Shown piece after piece: positions 1-17,477 of a stretch of DNA of 64,000 nucleotides (its first letter is position 1; every line of letters starts with the position of its first letter). The DNA is from Oscheius dolichura (lineage: Eukaryota > Nematoda > Chromadorea > Rhabditida > Rhabditidae), in NCBI GenBank assembly GCA_932521035.1, contig OW051496.1:9052001-9116000 (forward strand). The letters run 5' to 3'. The position numbers were made by a program, and so were the translations under genes. Under the pieces are notes generated by a model. The model worked only from the letters and a program-made list of their open reading frames with translations. It did no database searches and had not been told where the DNA came from.

Positions 1-738
1 GCTTGGAGGGGAGTTACAGGTCCCATTGGGGCGGTGTAACGTTATATACTACGGTAATCCATGGTTAAAAAGTACAGTAATAATTTTAGGGTTGAACGGG
101 GAATATTCTTTCTTACTCCGTTGGGTTACGGTAGGTGGCAGGGTAACAAGTACAAGGACCAGATTGGTCCGATTGTCAGAAACTCTTTCGAATCTGCTGT
201 GGCAAGACCGATTGGGCAATTTAGATGTTTGGGGTGAAACTACCGTAACCCAACTCTCTTTTTATGGAACAGCTGAACCTGTCCCCGGGCCAACTGTCTG
301 GCTCGCTACACTATGACTTCATTCTGTAGTCTGGTCCCGAGGAAGCTAGGGAACGCCGAGTAGAACATACGGCTTTAGCAAGCCAACAAATCAGAGGGTC
401 TCAAGCCGATCTCTCATTAGTAGCAGTCCAAAATCGGCTCACATTGGTTTCTGGGAATACCAAACAGTCAAGAGACTGCCTCTCCCCACCCTGGGTTGGC
501 CGTTCCAGCGTCCTGGTGCCTGGAGGCCTTTTCTCTGCTCGGATTCTGTATCCGGAAGAGGTTTTTTTCTAGGGGCTCCCGTTTCGCTTTTTCTTATTTC
601 CACCGGTCATTTTACCAAAAAATCAGTTTTTTACAAGAAAAATGTCAAAATCGCGTAAAAACAACTCATAGGCATACCCATTTTACTGGGTCAGGAAGTA
701 TATAAGCCGGCCGTTTTTCATTCTCGTCATTCACGACA
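1..738. other. Upstream non-coding stretch
   Basis: No open frame here has protein-like composition, paired splice sites or a recognisable motif. The last 100 bases are the likely promoter and 5' leader of the gene starting at 739; a tataagccgg stretch near 698-708 could act as a TATA-like element. Otherwise I see nothing. Confidence 0.4.
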
Positions 739-2485
739 ATGGTTGCGAAGAACCCTCCTCCGAAGGAAGACTGTGCGTTTTCTTTCTTTCTCGTTGTTTC
801 GCGTCTCTTTTCGTCTCGTACGGGCGCACATTTCTCGATTTGGCGGCGCGCGCGCACCCATATCGCCTCGGCAAACATTCTCTCTGTTTCGGGTTCATAG
901 TCCGTGCAGCTGCCAAGGCGGTACGGGTGCAGGACTTGTGGCGCCGCACCCATTCAACTTCGTTCGTTGGTCGCGCACCCGTACCGTAACGGCAAAATTT
1001 ATTTTTCTTGTTGAATGCAAAGTCGGTGCTATTGCCGAGGTGGTACGGGTGCGGGAACAAAGCGCTATGGTGCACCAAAGTGCTCTTTGCCTACAGTAAC
1101 CATTGTTTTTTTCAGCCTGGGCCTTCCAGCCCATTGGTTCTCCGTTCCCGCCGAACCCGGTGAAAGTCCTCGGCCAACAGAATCAATACGTGGCCCTCTG
1201 GTACAAGCACGGCAAGCCGATCCACGGCCGCTCCTGGAACAATGGCGGAGTTGTCGAATGCAGTTTCCCGTACAAGAACGCCGAGCTGAAGACGAAGGAA
1301 CAACTCGAGGGCCAGATCCAAGTGCTTCAATACACCGGCGACCACAACACGCAAGGCTTCTGGTACGAGTGGATCGACTACAAGGATCGCATCGAGAAGG
1401 GCAGCGACGGCCGTGAACTCGTCCGCTGCGGCGACAGCTTCCCGATCTTCTGGGCCAACTCGCCCGACGGTCCTATCCTCGGCTACGTCGACAAGAAGAC
1501 GGAGCAGGCCCAGTTCTCCGTGAACGGAAAGGTGCACAACCTGGCCGGAGAGAAAGCCCTCGCCAACATGAAGATTATCATGCGAAACTTCGTCGGCGGA
1601 CCGCCATTCTGCGAGTGTGCCAACTGCCCCAAGCCGCCGCCTCCTCCGCCTGTGCCCAAGCCTGGCCCTCCTCCTCCGAGAGTTATGCTCAACGAATGGA
1701 TGGATATCCGCGTCGGAGACGCCTGGCCCGAGCGTAACCTCATCAAAGCTCTGGACAAGACCCTCGACACTGTGGCCGGAGAGAATCCCGATCAATACGT
1801 TGCCCTCTGGTATATTCAGGTATGTTTATCATTTTTACAGAGGCGTATTACCTAACCACCATGGCGCAGCAGGTAGCGCGGCTGATTGCCATTTTTCACA
1901 TCCAACTTCGAATCCTGCTCGGAACAAAATCTTTTTTAAAACAGCGTTGAACTTTGTTATATTTTCAAGCGCCTTTTTGGTTTCAAACAGTGTTGTAATT
2001 AGTTGAATACGTTCTTCTATAATCGTACCGTTCTTTCAGGGTGAGCCAGTTATGGGTCGCGTCTGGAACGAGGGAGGCAAAGTGGCTGCCAAGTTCGGCT
2101 GGTTCAACAACGAGTACAAGGGCAACCTCGGCTCTATCCAGCTGCTGGTACAGCTCTCGGAGCACGTTCGCGGATTCGACTACGGCTGGATTCCGTTCAA
2201 GGACTGCGCCGTCTTCACCGCGAAGGAATGGCACCCGGTCCATGTCGACCACCACAAGGGCGACATCAGTCCCGGTGTGGTGACGTTCAACGGCAAGCAG
2301 GTCGGGCATTTCTCCTTTTTCTCGTCCATTTATACAATATTCAGATTCTCGGCAAATGCGATGTCCGCAACGAGAAGGCGTCTGCTGGATTTGGCGGCAA
2401 GGAGAATGCCTTGGTTGGACCGCCTGCCGCCGCATCTACCATCGTCCTCTGCCGCAAGGCCAAGCCCGGGTACAAGTTCGATTAG
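739..2485 (+). CDS. Two-module DM9/DUF3421-like repeat protein
   Basis: Four exons join cleanly: 739-772, 1116-1819, 2040-2300 and 2345-2485, giving about 379 residues. The 12-residue start exon is rich in proline. The body has two homologous halves, each opening with NQYVALWY or DQYVALWY, then G-(K/E)-P-(I/V)-x-G-R-x-W-N, separated by a proline linker (PPPPPP...PPPP) near residue 190. The GR motif and the W/G pattern resemble DM9 (DUF3421) repeats, which occur in cytosolic lectin-like proteins of invertebrates; I infer this from pattern only. There is no signal peptide and no membrane segment. Intron 1 carries two copies of a short hairpin repeat. The first exon is chosen because GAC-T joined to CC-TGG keeps frame and has a GTGCGT donor. 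The function is unknown. Confidence 0.75.
852..932. repeat. Short hairpin repeat, copy A
   Basis: Inverted arms at 852-873 (gcgcaccc...cggca) and 910-932 (ctgcc...cgggtgcag) are separated by about 36 bases. It lies in intron 1 of the two-module gene and belongs to the dispersed family described in the findings. Confidence 0.7.
973..1054. repeat. Short hairpin repeat, copy B
   Basis: Inverted arms at 973-994 (gcgcacccgtacc...cggca) and 1032-1054 (tgccgaggtggtacgggtgcgg) are separated by about 37 bases. It is the second copy in the same intron. Confidence 0.7.
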
Positions 2486-3270
2486 AACCTGACCCGCGGC
2501 GAGTGATCCACTCCGGCACATAAAAAGTGCGACAGTGTACTTGTGTTCTTCTTTTTCTCTCTCTTCTTTCTCTTGTTCCTTTGAACTTTCGTGATTATCT
2601 TGTGGCTTTTCATCGTCTTCTTGTCTATCTTGCTCCTCGTGTTACGCCGTCTCCACTTATTGGAGTTGACGACGCTGGGCTCCACCGGAGGACTTCCTAC
2701 TAGGGCTACAGTACCCCTTGCTTCTTTCCTTGAAGATTCCTTCTCTATCTTCCTCTTGAGAGACTTCTAGACTCCGCTTATCTTCTAGCTCGTCTCGTTT
2801 GGGAGAGAGCTGTTTCCTCGGTTGGTCATCCCGGTCCCAAGTCGTAACCCATGGCCGGTACTCGTTTCTCCGCGCAGTCGCACCCATACCGTCTCGGCAG
2901 TCCAATTCTTTTTACCGGGTGTGGTACAAAGCTGTCTCGCCTTCATTCTATTCAAGCTGCCGAGACTGTATGGGTACGGGTGCGAGTGTGAAGCGCCCTT
3001 CCCTGGAAAACCTTTCCAATCCCTTGAAATGGTGGAAAAGGGGAAGGCAGACGGCTCTGCCTGCCCAGTTCCTTTTTAACACGGAGAGACTATCAACTTT
3101 CCTTCTGCAAAAGCGCCATTTCCCAGCTCCGTTTGCACTTTGCAGACCTTTCTATTCACTTTGCTCATTGGCCACGTTTTGCCTGATAAAGGGCCGTCAG
3201 TTGACCGTTACAAGGGGAAAATGAGTCAGGAGACAATGGTGGACTGTAGTTTGGAGTCAGTGAAACTGAT
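2486..3270. other. Convergent intergenic region
   Basis: This lies between the + strand two-module gene and the 3' end of the - strand Btd-like gene. It contains hairpin copy C and no supportable coding region. The stretch from 2530 to 2790 is rich in CTT and TCT on the + strand. Confidence 0.5.
2879..2985. repeat. Short hairpin repeat, copy C
   Basis: Arms at 2879-2900 (cgcaccc...ctcggcag) and about 2957-2985 (ctgccgag...gggtgcgag) are inverted copies of the dispersed 23-bp unit, with about 56 bases between them. Confidence 0.7.
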
Positions 3271-6200
3271 TCCGGATTCTAATGTTGATTTTTTGCGATA
3301 AATTATATTTCCAGAAGGAATAACGATGGGAAAGGGTACTGTAAGGGGTCTACATGGTAATAGCCAGTAGTGAGGGTCTGCGTCTTCTTTCTTTTCCTTT
3401 CTACCTCCATTTTTTAATAGTCCAGCCATTTCTACAGACTGTAGAATATGTTTCCCGCCACCCAGTTGAACCCACCGAAACATGGCTTGAAGATCTGGGC
3501 CCGTTGTGACCTGGCTGCGATGTCCGGCCCTCTGTTCCCATATCGCCGTGCATAATACCTGAAAATGAGGAAACAGTTCTTCATGGGACTGCTCTTCTTG
3601 GTCTGAGTGTGCTGGGTCCACTCTGGCTCAACAAACACTGGTATTAGCAGATTCCCGGCCTAAATGAGTCGCCGGCTCCCTGGTCATGAGCACAGCCATG
3701 TTCCCTGGTGATTCAGAGACTGCCCCCCCCCCCCTCCCTGTATTGTGTTTTGTTCTCCCTGCCCCCGTCTCTCAGATTGGGTGCGGATCGCATTTCCTTC
3801 CGTACGCGGCGAGCGGCGCGGGGGTCTCGTTCCTGGCGGCCTGTGTGCAAAAATCCGAAAGCACACAAGACTGGCCACTCGGCTCTGCCTCCCGGCAATG
3901 AATTGGCACCTCGTCGAACTCAAGAAACTAGAACAAACAGCAGACCAAAGTCGGCGGATTGGGGGGCAGTGCTCCCGGCTGCTTGCACGCGCCTTTCCCT
4001 CGCTTTTTTCGGGGGGTGGCAGGGAGGAAAAAGTGGCAGCCACCGTCAATAGCGAGATGGAAATAGGCAGCGGAGGAGACTCACCTGTCGGCGGTTGTTA
4101 AAGATGCGGAAAGAAGTGGCCACGAAGCCTTTCTGGGTGAGGAGTTTGTCCTTTTGGAGACAGGCGTCGAACGTCAGCCCGTAGTGCGCCTCGTAGTGGG
4201 TCTTGGGACCGAGGGTCGGCTTCTGCCATACGCCGACGTATCTGAAAAAGTCTCTTTTTTATAGTTTTTCATTTTAGAGGGGCAGAACAGCTGGTAACCT
4301 AGGTAAATTTAGACTTAAAAAATTTGGCGTTTTCTCCTGATCACGGAGGTACTTTTAATTTTCGAAATAAATGCCAGAATCGAGAGAAAATTGAGTTTGT
4401 TCTCCAAGAACAAGGTTAAAATGGAAAGCGCGGTCCCTGTAAATGGGTCCCAAAACGACTGGAACCAGGGGGTCATCATCTTTTTGGAGAGGATAATCTT
4501 CTTCATTAGTGCGAGCTATGAGATATTATTCACTGGCAATTGGGGAGTATAAAGGCGATTTTGGCTGTCTAACTGTGGGCTATCGTAACTAGGCGTTTTT
4601 GATGCTATTTTGAAGCGGAAAACAGCAATTTTCGGTGGAATTGAGAGGTAGTGCAGAAGATGCTAACAAATCCAATTTATCATACCAAATATTTGAGCTA
4701 TAGTATCTTGACAGCCTCTTCCAAGTCTCACGTCCCCCGAGTCCCCCAAAGTTCCACCCCAGAGAAAGGGAGAAAAAGATAGCCGGATATGTTTACAGAT
4801 GAGCTTGGCTTCTTCGGTGAACAAGAAGAGGCGGCAGGATTTCTGGTAGACAAACATTTTCACACGCGGGATGTTTGTATGTGTGCTGGGTGTCCGTCTC
4901 TCTTTCTTGTTTGTGTGTGGCGATTTGTAGAAGAATGGGGAACAATCGAAAAAGAAGATGAAGAAGACGACGAGGGTGGTTGGGAGACAGATATGGCGGA
5001 AGTTTGACGTCACTGGTGAGAAATACAAGACGAAGAACGGTTGCGTTTTTTCGAAAATTACGGTCAAAAAGCCATAGGAACAAGGTCTGAGAAGATTCGG
5101 AGCCCGCACCCGTATTGAGAAGATTCGGCGCCCGCACCTTTATTTCAGGGGCATTTAACTGGCTCAGGTTTTGTTCTATGGTCCCAGTTGCTGAGATCAT
5201 ATGGGTGCAGAAATTCGTTCTCCCCCAGAACTGACCGTCCTTTTCCGTCCTCTGACCAGCCGCAAAGATGAGTCAGTCTCATTCCTTCCTTTTCAAAGTG
5301 CTTCCTTTGTTCTTCTGAATGTGGCTGGCCTGGGAACCAGATCTATAACTGGGGTATTTCTTCAGCTCTTTACAGTAGTCTTGGCTCACCTGGAACTCGA
5401 CATCGGGTACCGTTTCCCAGTAGGTATTATACGTCACCTGTCCGGGTTTCTCTTCTTGTCCACAGACTTGTGTCAGCGCCAAGTCACGGAGCTCATTTTC
5501 ACGGACTGCTTTGACCAATTCGTCAAAGGTCATCGGGCCGGGTTTAATAAATACGGGACCGGAATATTTGTGCATTATAGCGTAGTAGCTGATAGCTGGA
5601 AAGGGAAGGAATACTGTGGGAAGAGGGGAGAAATAGAAGGAAATTCAGATGTTCTCGAATTATCTGCACCCGTAGAATCTCGGTAGGATGAGGAATTGTG
5701 GTAGAGCTTGGCGGACAGTAAAGCAAGTAAAGAAGCCTTTAGCTGCCGAGTTCTTACGGGTGCAGGGAATTCCTTTTTGCCCTAGACCACAAATAAATGA
5801 ACCTACCTCCATTATTTGTATAATAACCCATAGAAATAAGTCTTCCACCATAATTTAACGATATCGCGAGGACATTATCCACCAGTGATTCATTTCCTTA
5901 AAAATAGAGAATTAACTGATAAAAATGGGACTGTGCCGGCTGTCATAACCCATTCTTGTTCATTAGGCGCCGGTGGGTGGATTACTTGCAATTGGCTGGC
6001 TTGTTTCGTCGCAAATCCTCCCTGTATACCATCAGGGCCTAAAATTAATGTCTTTTTATATGCAAAATAATAATTAGCAATAAATTTCACTCTATAAAGA
6101 CCTGCAAAATCTGCTTCACTGTAAGCCATAGACATTTGAGGCTTTCTTCTCATCGTCGTCTCATTTATTGTCTTGTCCCAGACTCTTTGTGGAGCAGTAT

Positions 6201-6364
6201 ATGGATAGCTAAAAAAAGGCAGAAGTTGCCCTTTTCACTGCTGCCAGAGAGACTTACGCTTGTAAGCCGGTATTGTGAAGAAATTTCCTGTTCTCATAAA
6301 ATTTGAAAGGATCAGCATATAACAAAGCAACAAGCTGGCATAATAAATAGAAAACAATCAACAT
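3270..6364 (-). CDS. Secreted protein with Btd-like tandem repeats
   Basis: The start at 6364 gives a clear signal peptide (MLIVFYLLCQLVALL). Exons read 6364-6258, 6208-6030, 5896-5807, 5595 to about 5385, about 4240-4090, about 3569-3436, and a poorly fixed last exon. The repeats follow the pattern h-Y-x-h-W-E/Q, ... hGLT/MTFDELV ..., G-F/Y ..., as in the bacterial tandem repeat domain (Btd) of secreted bacterial and fungal proteins; examples are YVGVWQKP followed by HYGLTFDA, and VLCTAIWEQ. The link between the 5.4 kb and 4.2 kb exons does not close in frame, so one small exon is probably missed. The 3' end is uncertain. Hairpin copies D and E fall in introns. It probably acts outside the cell or in a secretory compartment; substrate unknown. 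Confidence 0.55.
5103..5210. repeat. Short hairpin repeat, copy D (degenerate)
   Basis: The left arm at 5103-5122 (cccgcacccgtattgagaag) is followed by a second partial copy. The right arm is at 5187-5210 (gttgctgagatcatatgggtgcag). It is more diverged than the other copies. Confidence 0.55.
5664..5765. repeat. Short hairpin repeat, copy E
   Basis: Arms at 5664-5686 (ctgcacccgtagaatctcgg) and 5743-5765 (ctgccgagttcttacgggtg) lie in an intron of the secreted Btd-like gene. Confidence 0.7.
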
Positions 6365-6587
6365 TTGTCAAGGAAGAGGAAGGAAAAGGGACGACAAATG
6401 GAGACCGCCCCTTTATTGGGCGGGCACACCTTCACTCTGAAACACTACGCAAACAGCTGTCTCCTGCGTCAGAAAACGATGGCCAAAAGATGGAAAAATA
6501 GCAGACGTATTCTTGAAGAAGAGGAAGAAGAAGAATAACAGGGACATATGCTAGTTTACAAAATTTATTATTATTTACTATTTATTT

Positions 6588-7242
6588 CTTCCTGTAGTTT
6601 TTTCCTATCAAAATCTGTCCAGTCGTATTTGCACTTATAGGGCATGAATCTGAAAAAAAGGCATTATTAAATTTAAATTATAGATTTATCATAACATCTC
6701 TTGCAATAAAATTGGCCGTTGGAAGTTACGCGAAACATTTTACTCGCGGTCAGGCCTGCCTAACAAGCTATGACCAGATTACGCGGCGAGCAAACAGCTT
6801 ATACAGCTACAAAAAATAAGTTCAATAGCCCAGAAATAGGCGTTCGCTGACGCCTTATGCCCTAAACTGGAACCAACCTCTCTGGTATTCCTTTTAGTCT
6901 TAATACTTTCATTTCTTTCCACTTTTCGTAATCTTTCTGTGAATCTTTTATGCATAATATTACAGAACAAGGAATAGTGGCCATACTCAGAAGGCTAAAA
7001 GTTAAAAAGTATTTTAAAAAAGATAGAAACGAACTATGATAATCTTCCACGGCCTGTCAATCCATATAGAAGCATATTTGATAATATGAAATTAGTGCCA
7101 ATAGAAATACATGTTTGGCCAAAACCTGGATCAGGATCTTTAAAAAGCTACAAAAAAACGTTGCTTTTAGTTTAAAAAAAAGCGGACTAACCCAGAATCC
7201 TGTACTCTTCAATGGTGGATTATCTTCGTCGACGTCTGTCAT
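6588..7242 (-). CDS. Small unrecognised protein, possible membrane protein
   Basis: Exon 1 begins at 7242 with an acidic start (MTDVDEDNPPLKSTGFW) and ends at a GTTAGT donor. The next exon, 7050 to about 6887, is open and holds a hydrophobic stretch (MATIPCSVILCI) followed by a charged segment (KDSQKDYEKWKEMKV). A third candidate exon near 6650-6588 reads MPYKCKYDWTDFDRKK and ends at a stop, but its phase does not match the previous exon. Either a small exon is missed or the gene ends earlier. The size and single hydrophobic segment would suit a mitochondrial inner-membrane or assembly factor, but that is a guess. Confidence 0.4.
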
Positions 7243-7722
7243 ATCTGACGCTTTCGTTTTTGCAGAGGAAAATAATAAAAAATTTGAAGCTTGCTGAAGC
7301 TCTACCAGAATAATTGAAGATATGGTGTTATGTTTTATTGAAACCGTTCACATCAATGAATACAAAAGCTGTATACACTGCTATTTATCCAAAGGAATTT
7401 ACAATAATCGTAACAATGGGTGAGCGAAAAGGTACGGGGGGCTGGTCTACATTGCACTTCACCATAATATACACGTTAATCGTATGAAAAGAAATGCGAG
7501 GCCCCATTAATTGGAAAGAATACTAAAGCAGACAAAAGAGGCACGGGTGTGGCTGTCTTAAAGGCGAGATGAATCTCACAGGCACAAGTATGGAAAAGAA
7601 ATGTGAGCAAAATGACATCATGAGAAGGCGCTCTGCGTAGAAAAAAACTACCTGTATGAAAATATTGCATAGTACTGAGAGAAAAAGTGAAAAGGGGTGA
7701 TACAACTATTAAAAAAGAATAT
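7243..7722. other. Intergenic region
   Basis: No supportable gene. This is the probable 3' UTR of the protein kinase N gene (CDS ends at 7723) and the upstream region of the small gene starting at 7242; both are on the minus strand. Confidence 0.5.
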
Positions 7723-12931
<5,209 letters not shown>

Positions 12932-14521
12932 GGTACAAATCTGCTATTGATTAGAATGGAACGCGATAAGAGGTGTTGAACAACCTAGGAAAAAGGTACA
13001 TTAAAAAAGTAATAAAAGAGAATGAAGACATTATTCTAAAGAAAAGTTTGTAGCTTATAAACGATCATAAGCACGTATGGGTAGCGTAAAAAACCGTGCA
13101 AAGACAACTGAAATCAATTTGTCGGAGTTGAAACGTGCGGGGGTCAAGGAGGCGGATCCTCGCTTTTTCAATGCTAAAAGATGACGGGAAGCGAAGTTAT
13201 CCATTCGCGACTAGAAACGAGCAGAAAACGTAACTCCCTAGTGGATATTAGTCAAATAAACATCAATAAATGAGTTATACTGTTGGAGCGTTGGCCCCAA
13301 AGAAATGGGCGGAATCAAGCTGATAAGAAAAAGGGCGCCAATCAAATCACACTGCAATTTTTAGTGGAGGCAAAAATCTCTTCTAGAAAGTGTTTCAATA
13401 CAGCTAACAATATACTAGACCTTCAGTGAAATTTCCATTTTTCTAAAGACAATAGCTTACTGTTATTCACCAAATGGTGCAAGAAAAAACCAAAACTATA
13501 CTATATACGCTGGAGATGAAACCCGTTATTTGAATGCTTCCAAAAAGATGTAAATGAGGTGTACCCGGTTTCGGAGAGTGTACTCTCCGAATTCCAGAAG
13601 CAAACAGGTGCACTCGCAGACAGCCCACAGGACCGCGTGGTAGGACCACCCGTAATCGACGTGCATGCACAATGCCGATTTTTTTTTTTTTTCTGAAGAC
13701 GTTTCTCCCTGAAAAAAGCACCCACGCAGGAAGTGTGAATAGTATATACACATGATGGTTGAAGTCATCGCTGCGTGAAGAATTTGATAATAAATATAAG
13801 AATAGCTACCAAACATGCATTAGCTAGTGTCAAAGCAAACAAAATTACCATGCAAATCAAAATGAAAGAGGTGAAAAATAGACACAGTCAACTCGGGGAG
13901 AAGATGCAAAACGTGGAGCGAGATGCGGCGACTGCTGTTTAGCGATCTCATTAGCATAATGCCGTTGGTAGATAATCATTTTTTGCCGTTGAATTTTCTC
14001 GTTGAACCAACAAACAGCAGTGGATTCTTATAGCCAAACAGAACATCTCCAAATAGCAGATCAAAATGAATTACATTCTAATTTTACAGCTTTTGAATTG
14101 GCAATTGTATAATTTCACATGGGTGGCAAAGAAAAGAGAACACGTTTTATCCTCTGCGTCATTTTGTATTGATTCCGTTTCACACAGTTTTTTGGCAATA
14201 AAAGAAGCCAGCCGATGGATATACTAAGATTTTGTTACGCTCTGCTATCCACACCTCTAGATCTTATGTGAGACAAGCGAGTCCGCAGTCTCAGGACGAT
14301 TATGGCTGCGGTTTCGTAAAACTTGCGCATAACATTGCCGTTTCAGTTTTATTGTTTTTCTCTAAAATGCAGGAAATATGTATTTTGTTGGAAATCAACT
14401 ATACTTTTATGTGTATGTTATACAAGTAAAATTACTAGGTCAGCGCAACACACTCTCTATAGTTTTTAATGTTTCTATTTTTCCACTCAGACTGTCTATA
14501 GTTTATATGTATTTTTCAGTA
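12932..14521. other. Divergent promoter region between pkn-1 and exos-1
   Basis: This 1.6 kb stretch separates two divergently transcribed genes and has no credible coding exon. It holds a poly-T run near 13679-13692. Promoters for both sides probably lie here. Confidence 0.5.
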
Positions 14522-15295
14522 ATGAAACAAGATGAGTCGAAAGTTGTAGTTCCTGGAGAAGATATTCTTCCTTGCAGTTCAGACGTTCGTCCGGGAAAAG
14601 GATGTTATGAACTTCACAATTATATTCGAGCATCACTGCCTGGCTATGTCTTTATTAAAGAAGAACACGTGGTATGTATTGTCTTATTCTTTTTTCTAAA
14701 AAATTTCTTAGAAAGACAAAATAGTCAAAATTGTAGAAGTTCGTCGGCGCGAAGAGCAACAGGATCATGTTATTCCATATATCGGCGGTATCGTGACAGC
14801 GAAGATTTTAAACATCGGAGCGAAGTACTCCATTTTAAAATGCAGTACACCTATACCTTCAGGTTTGCAAAATGCCAACTAATATGTGTAGAAGATAGTC
14901 CTCTCACTAGTGAATATTCGGCTATTCTTAGAAAAGAAGAAATAAAGATAAACAATCGGGATGAGGTAAACATTTATTCACAAAATTTATTTTGGGTAAT
15001 CTTCAGGTGAATTTAGCAAAATGTGTTCAACCTGGTGATCTCATATTAGCTCGAGTAATTAGCTTCGGTGATAATCAAGCGTCTTTTATTCTATCAATAG
15101 CAGAAGACCAATTAGGAGTGGTAGGTTCTTGCCTAATTTTAGAACATTTGTTTGTTATAGGTAAGTGCAATGAGTGAAGATGGCGAAAGGATGGTATACA
15201 ACGACTTTGAATTTATGCGAGGAGTACGAAGCGGTTGTCTTGAGCCACGAAAAATTGCAAAGATTCCAGACCTCAATGGTAAGTTTTTCAGTTAA
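14522..15295 (+). CDS. exos-1: Exosome complex component Csl4/EXOSC1
   Basis: Exons 14522-14671, 14712-14862, 14892-14965, 15007-15120 and 15161-15295 join in frame. The N-terminal part has the Csl4 pattern VVVPGE...PGKGCYE, followed by an S1-type RNA-binding domain (VIPYIGGIVTAKILNIG, CVQPGDLILARV) and a C-terminal part with FMRGVRSGC. Csl4 is a cap subunit of the RNA exosome, which degrades and trims RNA in the nucleus and cytoplasm. The ATG comes three bases after ATTTTTCAG, a likely trans-splice site. The terminal residues (LNGKFFS) read through a GTAAGT that could be an unused donor. The next gene on the same strand starts 180 bp downstream. Confidence 0.9.
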
Positions 15296-15474
15296 ATGAT
15301 ATTGTGTTGTTGTTAAATTTGTTAATGTAAATAATTCCAATTCTTTTTTGCTCAATTATTTTTCCCATTGGCTATTTACCAAAACGTCTATTTTAAATTA
15401 TCATGTGAATTAATTATTCGAAGCTATTAGAAATTGGTTTTTATTTCGATATATGGTGAATGTTCTAGTCTACG

Positions 15475-17477
15475 ATGTTTTCGCGATCGGTAAGTCGTAT
15501 TCTTTTCATTATTGAAAACGTTCCAGCAACAACAACATCATCCGTTCTTTCCGACGCCACCTAGCTCATCCAATTCTGTAAATCGTGCCCGGCCAAGCTT
15601 TCCTCCATTTACTCCGTCTAATCAAGTCTTTTATATTTTCTTCTAATCTAACTTACACTTTTTAGAATACAACTGGTCTAGCTCCCCCGTTTCCGATTTC
15701 TTTGGGATTTTTAGATGCGTTATCAGCTGAACCACCAAAAAAGCGGCGAACGGGTTATCTAAATCCAAACAGATGGCTTGAAAAAATCCAGTAACTGAAA
15801 GGGTAAACTTTATATTGCTTGCAGACATGATAATATTCCTCTGACACCTGATAGATTAGTTACACGACCGCCTGTTATTGACGAAGATGAATATGAAGAC
15901 GTTTGTGTGTAACCTTATAACATATATGAGATTTAGCTTGCAAAAAAGGTAAAAGCTGCTTTAACACCAGAGATGCGTGAAACTGCTAGAGACAATGATT
16001 TTGAAACTCGTGATATGTCTCTTTTCCATAAAATACTACCGCCCTTGGAAGAGGGCTGGAATCCCTACGAAAGAATGGATCTAACAAAAGCTTTGTATCC
16101 GCGGAAAAAAATAAACACAATACCGGATTATGATCAATACAATAACGTAATATTATGGGCAGTTTAATGTTTATCGTTGCTTTCAGAGATATCCTGATAC
16201 AGATATGAATAGTGAATATGTAGTTCAAACATCCACAAAGCTTGTTAGAAATCACAATAGTACGACAGTAGCAAAGGGGAAAGTAGCTCAAGTCCCTAAC
16301 AGTACCATGATATGGACTCGGGATCAAGCAATAACGGAACAAATAACCACACCTATTATTCTTGACAGTACTGTTTTCATGCGACTAAAAATCGTAGATT
16401 TGTTTCAGGTTATCCTAATGCTCATGAACCAGAAGTTGTCATACAGTTACAGGAGCCCCTATCTACATCTAACAATGAATCCCCTAATGGTACTTCAAAT
16501 AGTAAATATCATGCTCACGTTGTTTTCAGGCTCACCTAACAGAGTTTTTGTAGTGTGTGATGAACCTGCGGCACCAAAAACTGTACCGAGCCGAACTATT
16601 CGGCCGAAACATCCAGTTTACAATAAAAGCAATATGTCTCTCCGGGTAATCAATGGCCAAAGAATTACGGGTGACTGCAAAGAATGCTATTCATTTTTAA
16701 CAAACTCTTGCAAGGTGAGAAATTTTACAATTTTCTAATGCATTTAGTTGGGTATTTTTTGTCGGTACGAACATAATGGCAGCGCACAACATGGTCAAAC
16801 GAAAGTATGCCATCGGTTAGTGTGACTTATTTAATCAATATCTGACTGGATTTACTAGGCTTTTACGTGGACTTTGCCGTCCAGATAATAAGGAATGCCC
16901 ATTTGAACACGATGCTCTTTTACCTCATCAATACCCTAATTGTGTCTTCTTTTTACGTGGAGACTGTACCGTTGGCGAAAAGTGCACGCTTCTCCATGTG
17001 AAACACGGTAGCCGCGTAGCTCCTTGTCCTGAATTTCTCCGCGGTAAATGCACTAAAGGTTCAGAGGTAAGTTTTTAAATTGTATTGATAGCGCATTGCG
17101 TAAGCAGGCGCTTTATATTCGAATGACGCGAGTTCGATCCCTTGCAATGACGAAAAAGGGTAAGAAGCAGATGGGTGAGTTACACATCCTTCTACGTTCG
17201 GAGGTTTGTGCACCCGCGTGACGTATGCCTAATCTTCTCTCTGAGCATCTTTTTTATCTTTTTTCTTGACATTATTCAACATATTTTTTGGCATTCATTT
17301 CTATTTGCAGTGTGATAATCCTCATTCATATCCATGGCAAATCACAAAAGAAAAAGGAACAAACGAGTACGCCAGGTTTGTGCCTTTTAGCCTAGTAAGT
17401 TAATCTTTTTTTAAAGAAAGGACGCAAATTCTCAAGCAGATGAGCAGAACGATACGTTTCCATGGATTGACGATTAA
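15475..17477 (+). CDS. ZC3H3-like protein with four CCCH zinc fingers
   Basis: About nine exons run from MFSRSQQQHHPFF at 15475 to PWIDD at 17477. The N-terminal half is low complexity with a basic patch (PPKKRRTG) and a conserved-looking acidic/proline block (DRLVTRPPVIDEDEYED). The C-terminal half has four consecutive CCCH fingers spaced C-x7-C-x5/6-C-x3-H, for example CHRLLRGLCRPDNKECPFEH and CPEFLRGKCTKGSECDNPH. This arrangement, with the repeated FLRG motif, is characteristic of ZC3H3 (Smicl), which links mRNA 3' end processing, polyadenylation and nuclear export. A sequence resembling a decayed tRNA lies in an intron at 17.08-17.15 kb. Position just downstream of exos-1 suggests co-transcription. 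Confidence 0.8.
17083..17150 (+). repeat. Possible tRNA-derived SINE fragment
   Basis: The stretch contains gagttcgatccc, matching a pol III B box, and upstream gcgcattgcgtaagcaggcg, which resembles an A-box region. It lies in an intron and does not fold into an intact cloverleaf that I can see, so it is a relic at best. Confidence 0.3.

Noticed and set aside
5890-6030. Unspliced continuation of exon 2 of the Btd-like gene to a stop at 5890
   Set aside because: Splicing GATG|GTATAC to TTTTTAAG|GA gives a frame that continues the repeat pattern (NESLVDNVLAISLNYGGRL). The unspliced tail has no repeat similarity.
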